Of a stretch of DNA of 20,068 nt, positions 15,313 to 20,068 are shown piece by piece. The stretch is taken from the NCBI GenBank assembly GCA_948470005.1, contig CAOKNI010000019.1, positions 1-20,068 of the forward strand, in the 5' to 3' direction. The stretch comes from an uncultured Mycoplasmatota bacterium (GTDB taxonomy: Bacteria > Bacillota_I > Bacilli_A > RF39 > UBA660). Positions within the stretch are counted from its first letter, which is position 1; the number at the start of each line of letters is the position of its first letter. The position numbers were made by a program, and so were the translations under genes. The notes under the pieces are model-generated. The model did not search any database. It was not told where the DNA came from and was given only the letters and a program-made list of their open reading frames with translations.

Positions 15313-16473
15313 ATGGAAGATATCAGAGCCATTTCTTATGAAGAGGTAGTAAAAACATTTATTAATAAAGTATTTCCACAAATTAGAAGAGAACAAGAAG
15401 TTCCTAATTTTAATATTATTTTTTCAGAAGAAGCTTTTGGTTTTTTTGAGCAGGTAATGAAATATTCTTGGAAATCAAATTCGACGATAAATATTGAACA
15501 GAAAAATATAGAATTATTAAAAGGATTTAGTCCTGATGTTCCTACAATTTATGTAAAAGATTATACATTATTTTTTAGTTATTTAACCGATATTGTAAAT
15601 GGGTTAATAAAATTATGTGAGGAATATTATATTTCTCCAATTATGCCACATGCTATATGTTCTAGTGTAATAAAAAGGATTTGGCTTAGAATGGGAATTA
15701 CTGATTTTAATAATGTTGAATTATTTTTAGGAAAACAGGTAGATTTCATTCAAAATAGAGAGTTTGATAATTTTAAAACAGTAGCTCTTTTAGGCAAATT
15801 TCATGGCTTAGAAATTTGGGCTCGCACTTTAGTAGGGGAAGCGTATGATGAAGCGACTAGAAAGATGGAAATTGCATTAATTGGTAGTGAGGGTATCCAT
15901 ACTTTACCTCAAATTTATTATGATATTGCTGATGATAATGGTAATAAAGTTTGTTATATATATGCTATTCAAAATAAAGCTGGAGTAAATAGAGTTTCTA
16001 AGTATGAGCGATTATTATATAAATTAAATGCGAATGTAGAAAATCCTGATGTCCATCCTAATCAAATTTTTGCCCTTCTTAAGTTTTTAGAACTACTAGT
16101 TAGTAGGGGTATTACGGAAGTACGAGTACCAATAAGGCAAGTATTTTCTTATCGTTATCATGAATTATTAAGTGCGAAAGTTAAAAAGGATTTAGAAAGA
16201 TGGACTAAAGAGTTTCTAGAGTATCTTGAAGCATCTCAATCAAGCGATAAAAAAATATATTTAGAAAAGTATGAACACGATAAAATGGTATATCGTGATT
16301 ATGCTGACAAAGAAGAGAAAATTGAAAAAAGAAAAACAGAACAACTATTAAAAATATTTATGAGAGCTTTAGAACATATTCCTAATTTAGAGCTTATAAA
16401 CGATTTAGATAATAATGATGGAACTCTAATATTCAAGATTAATACACCAAATATAAGTAGATTAAAAGCTTAA
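15313..16473 (+). CDS. Unrecognised 386-residue protein
   Basis: I cannot assign a family. It is soluble, with no signal peptide or membrane segment. The N-terminal 120 residues are mainly helical; aromatic and charged patches follow (FHGLEIWARTLVGEAYDEA, VCYIYAIQN). The region around 255-290 contains HPNQIFALLKFLELL and EVRVPIRQVFSYRYHELL. A highly charged helical segment, probably a coiled coil, spans about 300-350, and a short strand-forming tail FKINTPNISRLKA ends the protein. The start is ATG 15313, shortly after GGGGG; a TTG at 15301 would overlap that site. It is transcribed alone upstream of the rpsF operon. The central alternation of strands and helices could be a GNAT-like or nucleotidyl fold, but no motif proves it. 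Confidence 0.8.
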   Translation: MEDIRAISYEEVVKTFINKVFPQIRREQEVPNFNIIFSEEAFGFFEQVMKYSWKSNSTINIEQKNIELLKGFSPDVPTIYVKDYTLFFSYLTDIVNGLIKLCEEYYISPIMPHAICSSVIKRIWLRMGITDFNNVELFLGKQVDFIQNREFDNFKTVALLGKFHGLEIWARTLVGEAYDEATRKMEIALIGSEGIHTLPQIYYDIADDNGNKVCYIYAIQNKAGVNRVSKYERLLYKLNANVENPDVHPNQIFALLKFLELLVSRGITEVRVPIRQVFSYRYHELLSAKVKKDLERWTKEFLEYLEASQSSDKKIYLEKYEHDKMVYRDYADKEEKIEKRKTEQLLKIFMRALEHIPNLELINDLDNNDGTLIFKINTPNISRLKA

Positions 16474-16563
16474 AAAACAATTTCAAAAGATTATTATAGT
16501 ATTGATTATATTAATTATTTATCCCGAATATAGTTTAAATGAGTAATTTCTTTTTATTTGTTA

Positions 16564-16592
16564 TTTACAAATAATTAATTATAAGATATAAT
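16564..16592 (+). promoter_or_regulatory. Promoter of the rpsF-ssb-rpsR operon
   Basis: -35 TTTACA (16564-16569, five of six), 17 bases, perfect -10 TATAAT (16587-16592). Transcription would start near 16599, giving a leader of about 68 bases. Confidence 0.78.
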
Positions 16593-16595
16593 ACT

Positions 16596-16660
16596 AGCGA
16601 GTATTAAATTACTCCTTGCTCTTTTGTTTGACTTAAGAGCCATTTAGACCATAAGGAGGT
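16596..16660 (+). promoter_or_regulatory. Structured leader of rpsF, candidate autoregulatory RNA
   Basis: Three helices compete. GAGTA (16599-16603) pairs with TACTC (16610-16614), with a flanking AGC/GCT pair across a bulge. GCTCTT (16618-16623) pairs with AAGAGC (16635-16640). CTCCTT (16612-16617) is exactly complementary to AAGGAG (16653-16658), the rpsF ribosome binding site. S6:S18 leaders controlling this operon are known in several phyla. I do not see their conserved CCG element, so this may be a variant or a different design. Confidence 0.5.
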
Positions 16661-16666
16661 GGAAAA

Positions 16667-16957
16667 ATGTTAACTTATGAAATTATGTTCATTGTTAAGA
16701 CAACTATGGAATCAGAAAATATTAAAAAGACTATTGATAATATGAAAAAGATTATTACCAGTGGTAAAGGTAAGATAGTTGAAACTAAGGAAATGGGCGA
16801 AAAGAAATTAGCATATCCAATCAAAAAAGAATTGAATGGATATTATTATGTTTTAAAAGTAGAAGCTACTCCTGAAGTAGTTAGCGAATTTGATCGCCGT
16901 GCATCAATTGATGAAACAATTTTAAGACATTTAATTATTAAATTAGATGAGGAGTAG
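16667..16957 (+). CDS. rpsF: Small ribosomal subunit protein bS6
   Basis: 96 residues, normal length. Begins MLTYEIMFIVK, contains EMGEKKLAYPIKKELNGYYY and RRASIDETILRHLIIKLDE, all standard S6 landmarks. S6 binds the 30S platform as a heterodimer with S18, whose gene is two genes downstream. AAGGAGGTGG precedes the ATG. Only three bases separate its stop from the ssb start, and the ssb ribosome binding site lies inside the last rpsF codons. Confidence 0.98.
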   Translation: MLTYEIMFIVKTTMESENIKKTIDNMKKIITSGKGKIVETKEMGEKKLAYPIKKELNGYYYVLKVEATPEVVSEFDRRASIDETILRHLIIKLDEE

Positions 16958-16960
16958 GAA

Positions 16961-17464
16961 ATGAATAAAGTAATTTTAATTGGAAGGTTAGCAAGAGATC
17001 CTGAGCTTCGTACCACTCCTACTAATGTGAGTGTAGCAACCTTTGCCATCGCTGTGTCTCGGCCTTTTACAGGACAAAATGGAGGTGCTCCAGAGACAGA
17101 TTTTATTAATTGTGTAGTTTGGAGGAGACAAGCTGAGAATTTGGCAAAATATTGTCATAAAGGTAGTCAAATTGCAGTTGAAGGTAGAATTCAAACAAGA
17201 AATTATACTGCCCAAGATGGAAATAAAAGGTATGTAACAGAAGTTATGTGTGATAATATTACTTTCCTAGGCTCAAAAGATAGTAATCAAAGTGGAGGCT
17301 ATGTTCCTCAAGATAATTATAAAGCATCAGAATTTAATAATGCTCCAAGTAGTTATCAAGATGGAAGTGCTGAGGCAAATATGCCTACTACTGATATATC
17401 AGAGGACCCGTTTAAAGATTTTGGTGAAGAAATCACACTTAGTGATGATGATTTACCATTTTAA
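16961..17464 (+). CDS. ssb: Single-stranded DNA-binding protein
   Basis: 167 residues. The OB-fold domain covers about 1-105: MNKVILIGRLARDPELR at the start, TDFINCVVWRRQAENLAKYC, KGSQIAVEGRIQTRNY, and VMCDNITFLG at the end. A disordered Asn/Ser/Gln-rich linker follows, then the acidic tip DDDLPF, which recruits replication and repair partners. SSB coats single-stranded DNA as a tetramer. The arrangement between rpsF and rpsR is the usual Bacillota one. GGAG lies six bases before the start, within rpsF. Confidence 0.98.
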   Translation: MNKVILIGRLARDPELRTTPTNVSVATFAIAVSRPFTGQNGGAPETDFINCVVWRRQAENLAKYCHKGSQIAVEGRIQTRNYTAQDGNKRYVTEVMCDNITFLGSKDSNQSGGYVPQDNYKASEFNNAPSSYQDGSAEANMPTTDISEDPFKDFGEEITLSDDDLPF

Positions 17465-17481
17465 TAAAGGAGGATTAATTA

Positions 17482-17697
17482 ATGGCAGAATTTTATCGTA
17501 AAAAGAAAAAAATATGTCAAATGTGTGCAGGTAAAAGCGTAGATTATAAAGATGTTATGATTATTAATAAATATATTAATGATAAAGGCAAAATTATGCC
17601 AAGAAGAATGACAGGTGCTTGTGCAAAACATCAAAGACATATTGCAAAACAAATTAAATATGCAAGATTTATGGCTTTAGTACCATTTGTAAAATAA
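17482..17697 (+). CDS. rpsR: Small ribosomal subunit protein bS18 (zinc-binding form)
   Basis: 71 residues, usual length. Contains YKDVMIINKYINDKGKIMPRR and KHQRHIAKQIKYARFMALVPF. Cys12, Cys15, Cys47 and His50 (ICQMC, CAKH) form the likely zinc site of the C+ type of S18. This fits a genome that may also carry or lack a zinc-free copy elsewhere. AAAGGAGG precedes the ATG, 18 bases after the ssb stop. It is last in the operon, directly before a terminator. Confidence 0.97.
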   Translation: MAEFYRKKKKICQMCAGKSVDYKDVMIINKYINDKGKIMPRRMTGACAKHQRHIAKQIKYARFMALVPFVK

Positions 17698-17720
17698 TAC
17701 CTTAAAGGGTATTTTTTTTT
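17696..17720 (+). terminator. Terminator of the rpsF-ssb-rpsR operon
   Basis: Stem AATACC (17696-17701) / GGTATT (17708-17713), six-base loop, and a run of T to 17720. It overlaps the stop codon. Confidence 0.82.
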
Positions 17721-17778
17721 AGAAAAATTTTAGTGATTTGCAAAATTTAGGAAGTTTTGATAACCTTTGTCGAACGTG

Positions 17779-17807
17779 TTTAAAATATTTAAAAATTGTT
17801 CTATATT
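17779..17807 (+). promoter_or_regulatory. Probable promoter of the STAS-sigma operon
   Basis: -35 TTTAAA (17779-17784), 17 bases, -10 TATATT (17802-17807). GTTTAA at 17778-17783 also matches a SigB/SigF-type -35, but no good partner -10 is present. Confidence 0.5.
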
Positions 17808-17827
17808 AAAGTAGCAAGGTGATAATT

Positions 17828-18160
17828 ATGTTAAAAGTTGATATGGAATATGATAAAGGTATTTTATATGTTAGACTTAAGGGAGTACTAGACAGAAAGG
17901 TATGCTATAAGATAAATAATTATATTGTGCCAGTTGTTTTAAAGCATAAAATTAAGTATTTAGTATTTAATCTATTTGAACTAAAAGATATAGATGAGTC
18001 AGGCTTAGATTCTTTACTTAATACAAAATGTGCGATAAGAACTAATAAGGGTAAAATTTGCTTATGTGAAGTTAGTACAGAATTAAAAATTAAAATTAAA
18101 AGACTTAGAATGCAAATAGCTAGCAATGAGTTGGCTGCAAATAGGCTTATAAATATCTAA
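17828..18160 (+). CDS. STAS-domain anti-anti-sigma factor, SpoIIAA-like
   Basis: 110 residues, one STAS domain with alternating strands and helices. It opens with a strand pair (GILYVRLKGVLD), continues with HKIKYLVFNL, and carries the signature IDESGLDSLL. Ser58 occupies the place of the phosphorylated serine of SpoIIAA (also Ser58 in B. subtilis, DSSG motif). In the known system the unphosphorylated protein binds the anti-sigma kinase SpoIIAB and frees the sigma factor. Its stop overlaps the sigma gene start (TAATG), so the two are translationally coupled. No SpoIIAB/RsbW-like kinase gene lies between them or elsewhere in the window. ATG 17828 fits AAGGTG six bases upstream better than the GTG at 17819. 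Confidence 0.82.
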   Translation: MLKVDMEYDKGILYVRLKGVLDRKVCYKINNYIVPVVLKHKIKYLVFNLFELKDIDESGLDSLLNTKCAIRTNKGKICLCEVSTELKIKIKRLRMQIASNELAANRLINI

Positions 18161-18801
18161 TGACAACGAATGAACTTATTGAGTCTCATATGGGATTAAT
18201 AAAAAAAATAGCAAGCAAATTTTATAATTATGAAAGAGAAGATTTAGTCCAATTAGGTGTAATAGGGCTTCTTAATGCTTATCGCAATTTTAAAGATAAT
18301 GGCGAAACCCAATTTAGCACATATGCTTATTCATATATTTTTGGAGAGATGTATGCTGCAGTTAATGCAAATAGGAATATAAAAGTTAGCAAAGATTTAT
18401 TAAAGATTTATAGGACGGTTGAAAAAACAAAATATGAATTGGCTCAACTAAATAATAGAATACCATCATATGAAGAAGTAGCTTTGTTTTTAGAACTTGA
18501 TGTAAATAAAGTCTATGAGGCTGTTAATAGCGCTCAAGTAATGATGAGTTTGGATGATGAGGCAAGTGAACTCAATTTACATGAGGTTATTCCTGATAGA
18601 AAACGAGAAAATGTAGATTTAAAACTAGATTTAGACGATAGCTTTAAAGTATTAGATAGTGATGAACAGCAAATTATTCGTTCTCGCTACTATGAAGATT
18701 TAACGCAAAGTGAAGTCGCCAAAAAGCTTAATATGACGCAAGTAATGGTATCAAGATATGAGAAAAAAAGTTTAGAAAAAATGCGAATAGCTATGATGTA
18801 A
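18160..18801 (+). CDS. Sigma-70 family factor of the SigB/SigF/SigG group
   Basis: 213 residues. Region 2 covers about 5-75: LVQLGVIGLLNAYRNF (core binding) and TYAYSYIFGEM (-10 recognition and melting). Region 3 is recognisable around RIPSYEEVALFLELD, and region 4 covers about 155-210, with SDEQQIIRSRYYEDLTQSEV and MTQVMVSRYEKKSLEKM as the -35-reading helix-turn-helix. Length and partner gene place it with the SpoIIAA-controlled alternative factors for sporulation or general stress. No ribosome binding site precedes it; translation depends on the TAATG overlap with the STAS gene. The target regulon cannot be told, and sporulation itself is not shown by this window. Confidence 0.9.
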   Translation: MTTNELIESHMGLIKKIASKFYNYEREDLVQLGVIGLLNAYRNFKDNGETQFSTYAYSYIFGEMYAAVNANRNIKVSKDLLKIYRTVEKTKYELAQLNNRIPSYEEVALFLELDVNKVYEAVNSAQVMMSLDDEASELNLHEVIPDRKRENVDLKLDLDDSFKVLDSDEQQIIRSRYYEDLTQSEVAKKLNMTQVMVSRYEKKSLEKMRIAMM

Positions 18802-18823
18802 GCACTTATTTTAAGTGCTTTTT
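18800..18823 (+). terminator. Terminator of the STAS-sigma operon
   Basis: Stem AAGCACTTA (18800-18808) / TAAGTGCTT (18812-18820), TTT loop, short T-run; overlaps the stop codon. Confidence 0.85.
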
Positions 18824-18857
18824 ATGCGTTTGACGAAGTGCCATGGAGGTGCAAAAT

Positions 18858-18886
18858 TTGACAAATACTTTTATATGTGCTAAAAT
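18858..18886 (+). promoter_or_regulatory. Promoter of the 284-residue membrane protein gene
   Basis: Perfect -35 TTGACA (18858-18863), 17 bases, TGC-extended -10 TAAAAT (18881-18886). AAGGGGG follows about eight bases before ATG 18912. A GGAGG at 18846 upstream of the promoter has no evident gene. Confidence 0.82.
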
Positions 18887-18911
18887 ACTTCTCGACAAGG
18901 GGGAATTTGTA

Positions 18912-19766
18912 ATGGATTCAGTAGATACAGGCTCTAGTAGAGCTGAAAGAAGAAAAGGCGAAAAAAAGGGTAAAGGCAGATTTGCTATAAAATTATGTGG
19001 TGGTTTTGTAGTAGTTGCTTTAGCTATAGGAATTGCCGCTGAAGCACTTATCGGATTTTTTGGTATTAAACCTAAAGTTGTAAACTTTTTCAAAAATTTT
19101 GGTAAAAGTGATGAAGATAAACAAATAACAGAGATAGTTGGAATGTTACCACTTGATGATGATGGAGTAATTAGTATTACTTTCCCAATGGTTGATAGAA
19201 CTAACTATAATTCTATGCCTAATGGTTTCGAACCATTTTATGTAGATGAAAATAACAATCTATGTAAAGCAGATTTGCCTATAATTAGTGAAGAAAATAA
19301 TAATAGTTCTGTTACTAATTATGGTAAAGAAAATGGTAATAGTAATGGCTTTGAGCCAGCTGGATATCTTGGGATTGCTGAGGACTATGCTTATTATTTA
19401 GAAACTGTAAAAGACATGAAAGAAAAGATTGCTACAAGAGATGCTTCAGTTACAACTGCATTAGTGCCAATTGAATATGAAGTTAAGAACTTATATCTTT
19501 TACCGGCTGATTACCAACTTTATTGTGATGATCCTAGCTTATTTAATCAAGCAAAAGTAGCCGAAGAACATGATGATGGAAGTATTGTCTATAGTATTCC
19601 AGTTATGTATATTGATAAGTTTGTAGGTGTATCTAAGAATGTTTGTAATATTATAGTTGAATATGATACTTTAAATGGCCAAATAGTAGATAGATTTATG
19701 TATTATTTTGGTAACACTAATAGTTATGGAGCTAATAATGAGTCACAAAACAATATGGGTAGATAA
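18912..19766 (+). CDS. Unrecognised single-pass membrane protein (284 residues)
   Basis: No family recognised. A basic cytoplasmic start (SSRAERRKGEKKGKGR) precedes one membrane helix (about 28-50, rich in Ala, Gly, Ile and Val), and the remaining 230 residues are probably outside the cell. That part is acidic and Asn-rich, with two GFEP landmarks (PNGFEPFYVD, SNGFEPAGYL), a YLLPADYQLYCDD segment and alternating beta-type strands towards the end. The start is ATG 18912: the promoter lies directly upstream, and a longer frame from 18843 would begin ahead of that promoter. The next gene starts 29 bases before this stop, so the two form an operon. Confidence 0.8.
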   Translation: MDSVDTGSSRAERRKGEKKGKGRFAIKLCGGFVVVALAIGIAAEALIGFFGIKPKVVNFFKNFGKSDEDKQITEIVGMLPLDDDGVISITFPMVDRTNYNSMPNGFEPFYVDENNNLCKADLPIISEENNNSSVTNYGKENGNSNGFEPAGYLGIAEDYAYYLETVKDMKEKIATRDASVTTALVPIEYEVKNLYLLPADYQLYCDDPSLFNQAKVAEEHDDGSIVYSIPVMYIDKFVGVSKNVCNIIVEYDTLNGQIVDRFMYYFGNTNSYGANNESQNNMGR

Positions 19767-20013
19767 TACCGAATATGAAGTAGTTGCTACAATTCATGAT
19801 AATGAAACTGATAAAGATTATGCAGTTTATACGGATAAAATAATTGATAAAAATAAAGGGGTTACATTATATTGTGTCCTTTATCATGAAGAAGATGGAG
19901 CATTAATTCCTGAGAAAATAGTTTTAGATGCTGACAAAGAAGTAGCAAAAGAATTAATAATTTCTATAATGAAGAGTTCATATAAATATGCAAAAAATAA
20001 AAAGCAAGCTTAG
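19738..20013 (+). CDS. DUF1292 (YrzB-like) protein
   Basis: 91 residues, small and acidic, mostly beta. It follows the DUF1292 pattern: an opening WVDNTEYEVVATI strand, a DYAVYTDKI strand typical of the family (YAVYTD), then TLYCVLYHEEDGALIPEKI and a C-terminal helix (DKEVAKELI). In many Bacillota this family sits next to ruvX; here it is joined instead to an unknown membrane protein, overlapping it by 29 bases, with GGAG six bases before the start. Function unknown. The remaining bases to the window end hold no clear terminator. Confidence 0.75.
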   Translation: MSHKTIWVDNTEYEVVATIHDNETDKDYAVYTDKIIDKNKGVTLYCVLYHEEDGALIPEKIVLDADKEVAKELIISIMKSSYKYAKNKKQA

Positions 20014-20068
20014 GATTATAATACCTTTAAGGTTCACACTAAATAAAAAGAATGATAAAATTTATTTA

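Noticed and set aside
16988..17215. Antisense open frames within ssb and other housekeeping genes
   Set aside because: Shadow frames in genes with clear sense-strand families; no initiation signals.
17778..17807. SigB/SigF-type promoter giving autoregulation of the sigma operon
   Set aside because: GTTTAA fits a -35, but the region at the expected -10 (GTTCTATATT) matches poorly; a sigma-A reading is at least as good.

Overview
The window looks like a chromosomal segment of an AT-rich, Gram-positive-type bacterium of the Bacilli/Erysipelotrichia kind, possibly one of the uncultured gut lineages once filed under Tenericutes. The grounds are very low GC, strong AGGAGG-type ribosome binding sites, TTG-N17-TATAAT promoters, an rpsF-ssb-rpsR operon with a DDDLPF-tailed SSB, a CIRCE heat-shock operator, SipW/TasA-type surface proteins and a FemABX cell-wall enzyme. 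Genes read through in the standard code with TGA used as a stop (for example sipW), so this is not a code-4 mycoplasma. The FemABX gene argues for a real peptidoglycan wall. The lineage is inference.

Layout. At 1-383 lies the tail of an Rpn/PD-(D/E)XK transposase-nuclease, running convergently into typA (minus strand). Positions 2270-5076 hold two distantly paralogous minus-strand proteins of unknown function, each with its own promoter. tex follows divergently at 5201. Positions 7423-12561 form the most distinctive part: two small TasA/camelysin-like secreted proteins, a 919-residue membrane-anchored protein containing about 57 twelve-residue Asp/Asn/Gly/Cys repeats, and an ER-type (SipW) signal peptidase. 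Each of these has its own promoter, and each is followed by a terminator. Next come a minus-strand FemABX transferase and a divergent DUF308 membrane protein, an hsp20 gene under a CIRCE element, and an unrecognised 386-residue protein. After these come the rpsF-ssb-rpsR operon with a structured leader, a SpoIIAA-like STAS protein translationally coupled to a SigF/SigB-type sigma factor with no anti-sigma kinase between them, an unknown single-pass membrane protein, and a DUF1292 protein.

How it may work together. SipW-type peptidases process TasA/CalY-like proteins, so the neighbouring proteins carrying hydrophobic leaders ending in FAYFT, FAYFTTS or FAYSSTS are its likely substrates. The giant repeat protein combines such a leader, a calcium-loop-like Cys-rich repeat array and a C-terminal beta-rich domain with a PG motif like the one in the small proteins. 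I infer a cell-surface fibre or matrix system with an extended, possibly metal-loaded and disulfide-linked stalk. This is the best candidate for an undescribed system here. The rest is mostly housekeeping, with informative regulatory sites.
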